Assembly (NCBI RefSeq): GCF_900091625.1 | Contig: NZ_FMIC01000002.1 | Location: 2,170,001 to 2,234,000, forward strand | Length of the DNA: 64,000 nucleotides | Direction: 5' to 3' | Source: Micromonospora peucetia | Lineage (GTDB): Bacteria; Actinomycetota; Actinomycetes; Mycobacteriales; Micromonosporaceae | Shown here: positions 57,574-64,000 of the stretch, one piece after another | Layout: each line of letters begins with the position of its first letter | How positions within the stretch are numbered: the stretch's first letter is position 1 | Position numbers and translations under genes: made by a program | Notes under the pieces: model-generated | Database searches by the model: none | Seen by the model: the letters and a program-made list of their open reading frames with translations, nothing else | Told to the model about the DNA's origin: nothing

Positions 57574-59805
57574 TCAGCCTGCCGGCGGGAGGGCGTAACC
57601 CGCGTAGCCCCGGAACTGCACGCGCCAGCCCCCCGGCACCAACGCGGTGCACGCCGGCCGACTGCCGGTGCAGACGATGGCGTCCACCGAGGCCGGATCG
57701 GCCGGCGGGCGCCCAGGCAGCACCGACTGGAGCGCCACCAGCTCCGGCGGGCGCCCGTCCGCGTCCCGCAGCAGCAGCCACCAGGGGTACTCCCAGTTGT
57801 CGTTCTGCTGCACCAGGCCGATCCGGCGGGCGTCCGTCGCGCGTACCGCGTCGGCCGCCCAGCGGAACTCCTCTGCCCACTGGGGACGCCGCAGGAACCG
57901 GGTGTCCCATTCCGAGGTGGTGAAGACCGAGCCCGCGCCGACCAGCCGGCGCGGGAAGCCGTACGACACCGCCAGCACCCCGGCCAGCGCGCAGGTGGCC
58001 AGCACGCTAACCGCGAGCCCGGCCGCCACCGGCCGCCGTCCTCCCGCGCCGCCGGCCCGCCGCCGAAACAGCGCGTCCAGCCAGAGCCCCGCCAGCGGTA
58101 CGGCCAGCACCAGCGTGTAGAGCAGCAGGCGGTTGCCCCACGGCTGCCACTTGATCATGGCGGTGTGCAGCAGCACGGCCGCCACCACGACCACCGCGTA
58201 CGCGCGCAGCGGCCCCGCCCGCGTCGGGCTGACCCGGCCCGGTCGGGCCAGCGCGACCGCCGCCCCGATCACCGCCAGCACCCCGGCCAGCGGAAAGGCC
58301 ACCCGGTCCTCGTCCGGATACCAGGACGGCACCGGGAACCGTTCCTGCCCGAAGGTGATGGCCCGGTCCTGCGGGTCCACCCCGATCACCCCGGCGCCGC
58401 CGACGATCGCCCCGGCACCCGCCCGACGCAGCGGCGCGAGCGGCGTGTCGAACGCGGTGTGCACGATCCGCAGCGCGTTGACCAGCACCGAGGCCGGATC
58501 GTGCCGCTCCATCGGAACGGACTCGCGCAGCCGGGGCGGCCCCAGCGGATGCCCGAACTCGGCGGTCACCCGGGCCAGGAACGGCCCGACCACCACCCCG
58601 GCGACCAGCAGGATCAGCACCGACCCGGCGACCGTCCGGCGCACCTGCCGCCCCCGCCGGAAGCGACCGGGCCGGGACGCGTCGGGTGATTCGGTGCCCC
58701 GGCCGGGCGACCCGGCGTGCTCCGGCGCGGAGCCGGCCCGGGCCAGCCGGAGCTGGGCCAGCCCCCAGAGCAGCAGAAGTGGCCCGACCGCGACCAGGCC
58801 GTTGGTCTTGGTCAGCGCGGTCAGCCCGGTGGCCGCCCCCAGCGCCAGCATCGCCCCGACCCCGGCCCGCCGGCGCAGCCCGTCCAGCGCCAGGGTGGCC
58901 GCGCAGGCCACCCAGGCGGCGCAGACCAGGTCGGTCTGGGTGCTGGTCGCCTGGAGCGCCACCATCGGGGTGGTGGCGAGCACGAACGCGGTGAGCAACT
59001 GGGCCCGCCGCCCCCCGCCGAGCTGCGCGGTGATCCGGGTGGCCGCCAGCAGTACGCCGACGCCGGCCGCCCACTGCACCAGATTGTGCAGCGCGTCCCC
59101 GCCGGTGAACAGGCGCAGGTGCAGCAGCAGGTACTCGGCGCCGGGCGGGATGGTCACCTGCCGGTGAATGGCGGTGGGCCAGAACTCCAGGCTGCCGCTG
59201 GCCACCCACTGCTCGACCTTGGGCAGGTGGTAGGTCTGCGAGTCGAAGTTGTTCGGCTCGGCCAGCAGGGCGATCAGGAACTCGACCAGCAGCAGTCCAC
59301 CGACCGTGCCGGCGAGCAGCCGCTCGCCCCGACCCGCCGTACGCCAGGCGTCGGCCAGCCGGGTCGGCCAGCCGGCTCGGCGCGGCTCGGCGTGCGGTGC
59401 GGCGGTGTCCGGCGAGGGCGGAGGGGCCGGCGGGCCGGCGGTCGGGCCGGTCGTCGCGCCGACCAGCGCGGGCTCCGGCGCGGCGACGACCTCGACCGCG
59501 ACGACCTGGACCGTACGGCGCGCGGCATCCCGGCGGCGTCGCCAGCCGGCGGCGGCGCCCGCGCCCGCGAGGAGGGACAGCCAGGCCACGGCGAACGCCG
59601 GCAGGGTGAGCAGCCGCAGCGCTCCGAGCAGTTCCACCGTGAGCACCGCGAACGCGCCGGTGACCAGAGCCGCCCGGACCAGCGCGAGGCGCCGCCCCGC
59701 CACGGTCCCGGCCGGCCGGAGCGCGACGGCGAGCAGTCCGATCGCGGCGACCGGCGCCAGGGCTAGCAGGTGGCCGACTGCCGACATGGCGGCAGTAAAC
59801 ACCAT
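57574..59805 (-). CDS. membrane glycosyltransferase, GT39/ArnT-like
   Basis: A 744-residue polytopic membrane protein with about 14 hydrophobic segments. After the first helices and a Pro-rich linker (TAGPPAPPPSPDTAAPHAEPRR, about 115-145), the luminal loop NNFDSQTYHLPKVEQWV carries the acidic residue that binds the polyprenyl-linked sugar donor in GT39/GT83-like enzymes. It ends in a soluble domain with Cys-x-Gly-Ser-Arg-Pro-Ala-Cys. It probably adds a sugar from polyprenyl phosphate to a surface polymer. ATG 59805 is used; a GTG 14 codons upstream is the alternative. It is divergent from the GT2 gene, which may make the polyprenyl-phosphate sugar. Confidence 0.85.
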   Translation of the reverse strand: MVFTAAMSAVGHLLALAPVAAIGLLAVALRPAGTVAGRRLALVRAALVTGAFAVLTVELLGALRLLTLPAFAVAWLSLLAGAGAAAGWRRRRDAARRTVQVVAVEVVAAPEPALVGATTGPTAGPPAPPPSPDTAAPHAEPRRAGWPTRLADAWRTAGRGERLLAGTVGGLLLVEFLIALLAEPNNFDSQTYHLPKVEQWVASGSLEFWPTAIHRQVTIPPGAEYLLLHLRLFTGGDALHNLVQWAAGVGVLLAATRITAQLGGGRRAQLLTAFVLATTPMVALQATSTQTDLVCAAWVACAATLALDGLRRRAGVGAMLALGAATGLTALTKTNGLVAVGPLLLLWGLAQLRLARAGSAPEHAGSPGRGTESPDASRPGRFRRGRQVRRTVAGSVLILLVAGVVVGPFLARVTAEFGHPLGPPRLRESVPMERHDPASVLVNALRIVHTAFDTPLAPLRRAGAGAIVGGAGVIGVDPQDRAITFGQERFPVPSWYPDEDRVAFPLAGVLAVIGAAVALARPGRVSPTRAGPLRAYAVVVVAAVLLHTAMIKWQPWGNRLLLYTLVLAVPLAGLWLDALFRRRAGGAGGRRPVAAGLAVSVLATCALAGVLAVSYGFPRRLVGAGSVFTTSEWDTRFLRRPQWAEEFRWAADAVRATDARRIGLVQQNDNWEYPWWLLLRDADGRPPELVALQSVLPGRPPADPASVDAIVCTGSRPACTALVPGGWRVQFRGYAGYALPPAG

Positions 59806-59908
59806 GAACCTGAGGCTGCCGCGCCCGATGCCCGCATTGCTGAGCACCGCGTCGCTGGCAGCCAGGCTAGGCTAGGGCCGACATATCGCCGCCACCGTGG
59901 AGATTTCC

Positions 59909-60616
59909 GTGAAGCTCTCGATCCTCATGCCGGTCTACAACGAGGAAGAGCGCATCGCGGATGCCCTCAAGCAGGCGTTGGCGGTCGACTACCCGTGTGA
60001 GATCGAGCTGGTCGTGGTCGACGACGGCAGCCGGGACGGCACCGGTGAGATCCTCGGTCGGGCCGACGACGCGCGCCTGCGGGTCATCACCCACCAGCGC
60101 AACGCCGGCAAGGGCGCGGCCATCAAGACGGCGGTCGACAGCGCCGAGGGCGACTACATGGTCATCCTCGACGCCGACCTGGAGTACGACCCGCTGGACA
60201 TCCCCAAGCTGCTCGACCCGGTGCTCGACGGGCGGGCCACGGTGGTCTACGGCAACCGCACCTTCGGCAGCCACAGCGCCTACAGCTTCTGGTACGTGAT
60301 GGGCAACAAGGGCGTCACGATGGCGGCGAACGTCCTGTTCAATTCCTACATCGGCGACCTGGAGACCTGCTTCAAGCTGATGCCGGTCGCGCTCTACCGT
60401 TCGCTCGACGTCCGCTCGCGGGGCTTCGGCATGGAGGCCGAGGTCACCGGCAAGCTGCTGCGTCGCCGCATCCGCCCCTACGAGGTCCCGATCAGCTACC
60501 GCGCCCGGGGCCGCGAAGAGGGCAAGAAGATCACCTGGAAGGACGGCGTCGAGGCGCTCTGGATCCTCGGCCGCGAGCGCACCCGCCGCCGCCCCCTCGG
60601 CGCCCCGACCCGCTGA
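59909..60616 (+). CDS. glycosyltransferase family 2 (polyprenyl phosphate sugar synthase-like)
   Basis: A 235-residue GT-A enzyme: LSILMPVYNEEERIADALKQAL, VVVDDGSRDGT, GKGAAIKTAVDSAEGDYMVILDADLEYDP with the DxD at 88-90, and a GFGMEAEVTGKLLRR signature. It has no membrane segment. The pattern is that of dolichol/undecaprenyl-phosphate mannose or glucose synthases, which would supply the donor for the divergent GT39 protein. A TGGAG site lies 6 bases before GTG 59909; an earlier in-frame GTG at 59897 overlaps that site. The sugar is not determined. Confidence 0.92.
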   Translation: MKLSILMPVYNEEERIADALKQALAVDYPCEIELVVVDDGSRDGTGEILGRADDARLRVITHQRNAGKGAAIKTAVDSAEGDYMVILDADLEYDPLDIPKLLDPVLDGRATVVYGNRTFGSHSAYSFWYVMGNKGVTMAANVLFNSYIGDLETCFKLMPVALYRSLDVRSRGFGMEAEVTGKLLRRRIRPYEVPISYRARGREEGKKITWKDGVEALWILGRERTRRRPLGAPTR

Positions 60617-60622
60617 CCACTC

Positions 60623-60648
60623 CCGCGCCGCCTGGCGGCGCGGCTTCT
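60623..60648. terminator. GC hairpin between convergent genes
   Basis: CCGCGCCGCC (60623-60632) and GGCGGCGCGG (60634-60643) form a perfect 10-base stem with a minimal loop, followed by CTTCTCG, 7 bases after the GT2 stop and 45 bases before the convergent transketolase gene end. It can serve both directions. Confidence 0.7.
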
Positions 60649-60692
60649 CGTGCCCGCCCCGGACGTCGGTGCCTTCGAATTGCGGGCACGAC

Positions 60693-61601
60693 TCAACGGC
60701 CGGCCCCCAGCAGCGCCGAATCCAGGAATTCACCTACCGAGTGGCGCAGCCCGGCAGCGTCCAGCCCGTGCCAGCGGGTGTGGTCCTCGGCCGAGCCGTA
60801 CCGGCGCAACTCGTCGCGTCCCACGCCGAGCGCCAGCAGCCGGTGCGGCCGGTCGGCCAGCGCCGCCGACACCACCCGGGCCGACGTCCCCGCCAGGTAG
60901 GGCTCGACCAGGATCACCGCGTCGCCGGCCAGCGCCCGCAGCCCCGCCGTGTCGAACGGCCGCGGCCGGTGGGTGTAGGCCACCGTCACCCCCAGGTCGG
61001 CCACCGCCGCCAGTGCCGCGTCCAGCACCGGACCCACCGCGACCAGCAGCGGCGCGCCCGGCCCCGCATCCCGGAGCACCCGCAGCGCGCCGTCGCCACC
61101 GTACGGCCGGGCGTTGTGCAGCGTGGACAGTCGCAGGTACGCCGAGCCGTCGGCGGCCACCGCGTCCCGCAGCAACGCCGGCACCTCGCCGGGGTGACCG
61201 GGAACGTGCACGGTCCAGCCGTGCAGCGTGTCGATCAACGAGACGTCGGCCGGGGACAGGTGGGTCCGGCCGGAGGCCGCCCGGTCGTACGACGCGCCGA
61301 CACTGACCAGCACCGCGCCCACGCCCTGGTGGTCCAGGTCGATCTTGATCTGCTCGTACGCCCGCTCGACGAGGAACGGGGCGTAGCTGTGCACGATCGG
61401 CCGCAGCCCGGTCAGCGCGAGCCCGCCGGCCACACCCACCATCAGTTGTTCCCGGATCCCGACGTTGAGCACCCGGTCCGGGTGCCGGTACGCGGCCGGG
61501 GCGAACGCGGCGGCGGAGATGTCGGCCAGCACCAGGGCCGTACGCGGATCCTCCGCCAGCAGTGCGGTGGTGGTGTCGACGAATCGGTCCCGCACGGTCA
61601 C
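60693..61601 (-). CDS. transketolase C-terminal subunit
   Basis: A 302-residue protein equivalent to the pyrimidine-binding and C-terminal domains of transketolase: ALVLADISAAAFAPAAYRHPDRVLNVGIREQLMVGVAGGLAL, then THLSPADVSLI and SVGEFLDSALL. The catalytic glutamate that activates thiamine diphosphate is in VGIREQ. With the separately encoded N-terminal subunit it forms a complete enzyme of about 557 residues. The GTG start overlaps the N-terminal subunit stop (GTGA). Split transketolases of this kind are widespread in actinobacteria and archaea and may serve sugar-specific pathways rather than the central pentose pathway. Confidence 0.9.
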   Translation of the reverse strand: MTVRDRFVDTTTALLAEDPRTALVLADISAAAFAPAAYRHPDRVLNVGIREQLMVGVAGGLALTGLRPIVHSYAPFLVERAYEQIKIDLDHQGVGAVLVSVGASYDRAASGRTHLSPADVSLIDTLHGWTVHVPGHPGEVPALLRDAVAADGSAYLRLSTLHNARPYGGDGALRVLRDAGPGAPLLVAVGPVLDAALAAVADLGVTVAYTHRPRPFDTAGLRALAGDAVILVEPYLAGTSARVVSAALADRPHRLLALGVGRDELRRYGSAEDHTRWHGLDAAGLRHSVGEFLDSALLGAGR

Positions 61602-62365
61602 TCCCCCTGGTCGACGGCCGCGACGACGACGTGCGGCCGGTGGTTGTCGTGCCCGGTCAGGGCGGTGTGCAGGGCGTCGTGGTCGTGCCCGTCGACGGTG
61701 GTGGCGGTCCAGCCGTTGACGGTGAACCGGGCCGCGACGCCGCCCGGCCAGCCGTACGTGGCGGAGCGGTTGTCGACCACGATCGCGGTCAGGCTGCCCA
61801 ACCCGGTCGCCCCCGCGTACGCGATCGCCTCGTGGTTGGAGCCCTCGTCCAGTTCCGCGTCGCCGAGCAGCACGTGGACCCGGGGCGTCAGCAGGCCCTG
61901 GGCGCGCAGCCCGAGCGCGGTGCCCACGCCGAGCCCGAGCCCGTGGCCCAGCGAGCCGGAGCCGATCTCCACCCCGGGCACCAGCATCCGGTCGGGGTGG
62001 TCGCCGAGCCGGCTCTCGGGCCCGCCCTGGTCGTCCAGCCATTCGGCGGGGATGAACCCCTTCGCGGCGAGCACGGCGTAGTAGCCCTCGACGGCGTGCC
62101 CCTTGGAGAGCAGGAACCGGTCCCGCCGGGAGTCGTCGACGGTCTCCGGGGTGACCCGGAGAACCCGGTCGTAGAGCACCCAGAGCACGTCGACGGTGGA
62201 GCGGACTTTCGCGCTGAACTCACGGCCCGCCCGGATCCGCTCGTACAGCGGCGCGACGGGTCCCGGCAGCGGTGGGACGGTCGGGTCACGGGGTGGCGCG
62301 GCGGTCCGGTCACGGGGTGGCGCGGCGGTCGGGGCCGGGCCAGCGCTGGCGGTGGTCGTGGTCAT
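61598..62365 (-). CDS. transketolase N-terminal subunit
   Basis: A 255-residue thiamine diphosphate-binding subunit: LSKGHAVEGYYAVLAAKG, SGSLGHGLGLGVGTALG, and the diphosphate-metal motif GDAELDEGSNHEAIAYAGATGLGSLTAIVVDNRS. The N-terminus is low-complexity (about 1-40), with a Ala-Pro-Pro-Arg-Asp repeat encoded by a 24-base tandem duplication. Its stop overlaps the C-terminal subunit start. It is divergent from soxR, with 46 bases between start codons, and an 18-base palindrome lies in that gap. Confidence 0.92.
   Translation of the reverse strand: MTTTTASAGPAPTAAPPRDRTAAPPRDPTVPPLPGPVAPLYERIRAGREFSAKVRSTVDVLWVLYDRVLRVTPETVDDSRRDRFLLSKGHAVEGYYAVLAAKGFIPAEWLDDQGGPESRLGDHPDRMLVPGVEIGSGSLGHGLGLGVGTALGLRAQGLLTPRVHVLLGDAELDEGSNHEAIAYAGATGLGSLTAIVVDNRSATYGWPGGVAARFTVNGWTATTVDGHDHDALHTALTGHDNHRPHVVVAAVDQGE
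62284..62330. repeat. 24-base tandem duplication in transketolase N-terminal coding region
   Basis: Two copies of GGTCACGGGGTGGCGCGGCG... (62284-62306 and 62308-62330, period 24) encode the repeated Ala-Pro-Pro-Arg-Asp motif at the N-terminus. The matching block is 23 bases and perfect. Confidence 0.75.
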
Positions 62366-62380
62366 GCCACTAGCCTGCAA

Positions 62381-62398
62381 GTTGAAGTCCACTTCAAC
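62381..62398. promoter_or_regulatory. MerR/SoxR-type operator in divergent promoter
   Basis: GTTGAAGTCCACTTCAAC has perfect 8-base arms around CC, midway between the transketolase and soxR start codons. MerR-family regulators bind such dyads within promoters that have a long spacer. Its place directly upstream of soxR suggests autoregulation, and it could also control the transketolase pair. Confidence 0.65.
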
Positions 62399-62411
62399 TC
62401 AAGGCGACGTG

Positions 62412-62876
62412 ATGCACGAATCTCTGACCATCGGCCAGCTTTCCACCCGCAGCGGCGTAGCGCCCTCGGCGTTGCGCTACTACGAGCGGCTTGGGCTGAT
62501 CCGGGCGGAGCGGACGGGCGGCAACCAGCGCCGCTATGCCCGCACCGAGCTGCGCCGGGTGGCGTTCGTCCGGATCTCCCAGCAGGTCGGCATCTCGCTA
62601 GAGGAGATCCGGGAGGCGCTGGACTCCCTGCCGGCCTCACGCATGCCCAGCGCCGAGGACTGGGCGCGGCTCTCCGCGACCTGGCGGGAGCGGCTGAACG
62701 AGAAGATCCGGCTGATGACCAAGCTCCGCGACGACCTCGACGGCTGCATCGGCTGCGGCTGCCTGTCCCTGCAACGCTGCACCCTCTACAACCCCGGCGA
62801 CTCGCTCGCCGGCGAGGGCCCCGGTGCCCGCCTGGTGCTCCCCCGCGAGGCTGCGGAACCGACGCCCACGCCCTGA
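62412..62876 (+). CDS. soxR: redox-sensitive transcriptional activator SoxR
   Basis: A 154-residue MerR-family regulator. The winged helix (about 5-72: LTIGQLSTRSGVAPSALRYYERLGLI, QRRYARTELRRVAFVR) precedes a dimerisation helix and an intact [2Fe-2S] site with Cys112, Cys115, Cys117 and Cys123 (CX2CXCX5C). SoxR senses redox-cycling compounds. In actinomycetes it controls its own small set of oxidoreductases rather than soxS. ATG 62412 follows a GTG by one codon. The operator-like palindrome just upstream and the quinone oxidoreductase gene downstream on the opposite strand fit a SoxR regulon. Confidence 0.93.
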   Translation: MHESLTIGQLSTRSGVAPSALRYYERLGLIRAERTGGNQRRYARTELRRVAFVRISQQVGISLEEIREALDSLPASRMPSAEDWARLSATWRERLNEKIRLMTKLRDDLDGCIGCGCLSLQRCTLYNPGDSLAGEGPGARLVLPREAAEPTPTP

Positions 62877-62930
62877 CCCGGCTGCCCGGCCGGGGTCCGG
62901 TCCCGGCCGTACTGCCGAGCGGCCCGCGCC

Positions 62931-63908
62931 TCAGCCGGTGGTGAGCAGCACCTTGCCGACATGGTCGTTCGACTCGACCAGCCGGTGCGCCCGCGCCGCC
63001 TCGGTCATCGGCAGCCGCCGGTCCACCACCGGCCGGACCGCCCCCGACTCGACCAGCGGCCACACCTGTTCGCGGACCCCACGGACGATCTCCGCCTTCT
63101 CGTCCAGCGGCCGGGACCGCAGCGCGGTCGCCGCGATCGTGCCCCGCTTGGCCAGCAGCGCCCCCAGATCCAGCTCGCCCTTCCGGCCGCCCTGCATGCC
63201 GATCACCACCAGCCGCCCGCCCGTGGCCAGCGCCGCCACGTTCCGGGCCAGGTAGGCAGCGCCCATGATGTCGAGGATGACGTCCGCGCCCCGACCGTCG
63301 GTGACCCGCCGGATCTCCTTGACGAAGTCCTGCTCCCGGTAGTCGATCGTGTGCGCCGCGCCCAGCTCACGCAGCCGCTCGTGCTTGCCGGACCGGGCGG
63401 TGACCGCCACGGTGGCACCGAGCGCGACCGCGAGCTGGATCGCGAAGGTGCCGATCCCGCTGCCGCCACCATGTAGCAGCAGCGTCTCGCCCCGGCCGAG
63501 CCGGGCCACCCGCACCACGTTCGACCAGACCGTGCAGGCCACCTCGGGCAGCGCCGCCGCGTCGACCAGGTCGACGCCGGCCGGCACCGGCAGCAGTTGC
63601 CCGGCCGGCACCGCCACCCGCTCCGCGTACCCGCCGCCAGCCAGCAGGGCACAGACCTCGCGGCCCAGCTCCCAGCCGGCCACGTCGGGGCCGATCGCGC
63701 TGATCACCCCGGAGCACTCCAGCCCGGGGTACGCGGGCACGCCCGGCGGCGGCGGGTAATGCCCCTGCCGTTGCAGCAGGTCGGCCCGGTTCACCGCGCT
63801 GGCCCGCACGTCGACGACCACCTCGCCCGGGCCGGGCTCGGGATCGGGCACCTCGCTCCAGACCAGTGCGTCAGGTCCGCCGGGCTCCGGGATAGTCATC
63901 GCGCGCAT
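62931..63908 (-). CDS. NAD(P)H-quinone oxidoreductase, zinc-free alcohol dehydrogenase type
   Basis: A 325-residue MDR-family quinone oxidoreductase (QOR/PIG3-like). The N-terminal GroES-like domain (VDVRASAVNRADLLQRQGHYPPPPGVPAYPGLECSGVI) and the Rossmann domain with HGGGSGIGTFAIQLA are intact. The catalytic zinc ligands of true alcohol dehydrogenases are missing, as in QOR. It reduces quinones with NADPH and could be a SoxR target. Its end is 54 bases from soxR (convergent). ATG 63908 begins 9 bases after the stop of the next upstream gene, so they are probably cotranscribed. Confidence 0.92.
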   Translation of the reverse strand: MRAMTIPEPGGPDALVWSEVPDPEPGPGEVVVDVRASAVNRADLLQRQGHYPPPPGVPAYPGLECSGVISAIGPDVAGWELGREVCALLAGGGYAERVAVPAGQLLPVPAGVDLVDAAALPEVACTVWSNVVRVARLGRGETLLLHGGGSGIGTFAIQLAVALGATVAVTARSGKHERLRELGAAHTIDYREQDFVKEIRRVTDGRGADVILDIMGAAYLARNVAALATGGRLVVIGMQGGRKGELDLGALLAKRGTIAATALRSRPLDEKAEIVRGVREQVWPLVESGAVRPVVDRRLPMTEAARAHRLVESNDHVGKVLLTTG

Positions 63909-63917
63909 GTTCCGTGT

Positions 63918-64000
63918 CTACCCCACCCGCCCGTCGGTCCACGCCCGGGCCAGGATCTTGTCCACCGTCTGCGCCGGGGTCAGCGCCGAGGTGTCCAGCC
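63918..64000 (-). CDS. C-terminal fragment of a gene running off the right edge
   Basis: The last 26 codons of a minus-strand gene (LDTSALTPAQTVDKILARAW..., TAG at 63918-63920). The phrase Leu-Asp-Thr-Ser-x-Leu-Thr-Pro-x-Gln-Thr-Val is typical of the C-terminus of AAA-type small-molecule kinases such as chloramphenicol phosphotransferase-like ATPases, but the rest is outside the window. It lies 9 bases upstream of the quinone oxidoreductase gene. Confidence 0.5.
   Translation of the reverse strand, partial: LDTSALTPAQTVDKILARAWTDGRVG

Noticed and set aside
1..64000. tRNA or rRNA genes
   Set aside because: No T-loop GGTTCRANYCC with matching acceptor stems and no rRNA-like conserved sequence was noticed on either strand; a dedicated covariance search would be needed to be certain.

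Overview
The window reads as chromosomal DNA from a high-GC actinomycete, most likely a Micromonosporaceae member (Micromonospora-like). The evidence is a base composition above 70% G+C with strong third-position GC bias, frequent GTG starts, many 4-base ATGA/GTGA gene overlaps, an XRE-DUF5753/DUF397 pair, DUF5926 and DUF5701-type proteins, three LCP proteins in tandem, and a block of DUF5324-like gene, cyclophilin, rhomboid and PH-domain protein. This is pattern recognition, not a database match. I saw no tRNA, rRNA or CRISPR array, and no phage or transposase gene.

Layout. 1-6.3 kb: a membrane protein cut by the edge, OsmC, a zinc metallopeptidase, an AIM24 protein, prephenate dehydratase with a lipoprotein, an ACT-domain protein, a PAS-like protein and a NERD-like protein. 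6.4-12 kb: arginine deiminase, DUF5926, a histidine kinase fused to an RsbW-like ATPase, a glycerophosphodiesterase and a rhodanese. 12-17 kb: three LCP cell-wall ligases and a UDP-glucuronate-decarboxylase-like enzyme. 17-20 kb: an ActP-type symporter with its DUF485 partner, then a flavin reductase with an unusual cysteine-rich N-terminus. 20.5-24.5 kb: WhiJ-like regulator with DUF397 partner, SRPBCC protein, ABC transporter. 24.6-30.1 kb: a second symporter with its small partner, a cluster of DnaA-box-like 9-mers, a DUF5701 protein, an inverted-repeat element and a LytS/LytTR two-component system. 30-34 kb: polyprenyl sugar transferase, Nei-type glycosylase, GT4 glycosyltransferase. 34.9-41.1 kb: a type I restriction-modification operon (hsdM-hsdS-hsdR) bracketed by two direct copies of a palindromic repeat. 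41.6-44.1 kb: a CDP-alcohol phosphotransferase, an sn-glycerol-1-phosphate-dehydrogenase-like enzyme and a nucleotidyltransferase in one overlapping operon. 44-49 kb: Nudix and partner, CBS protein, SnoaL-like protein, aminotransferase, CorA. 49.3-56 kb: a C-rich/G-rich stretch around a palindrome, DUF5324-like protein, cyclophilin, rhomboid, PH-domain protein, thiolase, aminoglycoside-phosphotransferase-like protein and a small unknown. 56-64 kb: secreted SGNH hydrolase with ricin-type lectin domain, two glycosyltransferases, a split transketolase divergent from soxR, a quinone oxidoreductase and the end of a further gene.

How the parts may work together. Cell-envelope building is the main thread (LCP trio, nucleotide-sugar enzyme, polyprenyl sugar transferase, GT4, GT2, GT39, CDP-alcohol trio). 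A second thread is carboxylate uptake: two SSS/DUF485-type pairs, one beside a LytS/LytTR sensor system, an arrangement that suggests substrate sensing. Non-coding DNA is unusually rich in structured repeats. These include at least three copies of a roughly 50-base GATCTTGG...CCAAGATC palindrome with a conserved CGCGCGG tail, one related longer palindrome, several GGAAGGG/CCCTTCC hairpins, and multiple perfect short tandem duplications. Several of these sit at convergent gene ends and probably act as terminators. Two frame the restriction-modification operon, which marks it as an acquired module.
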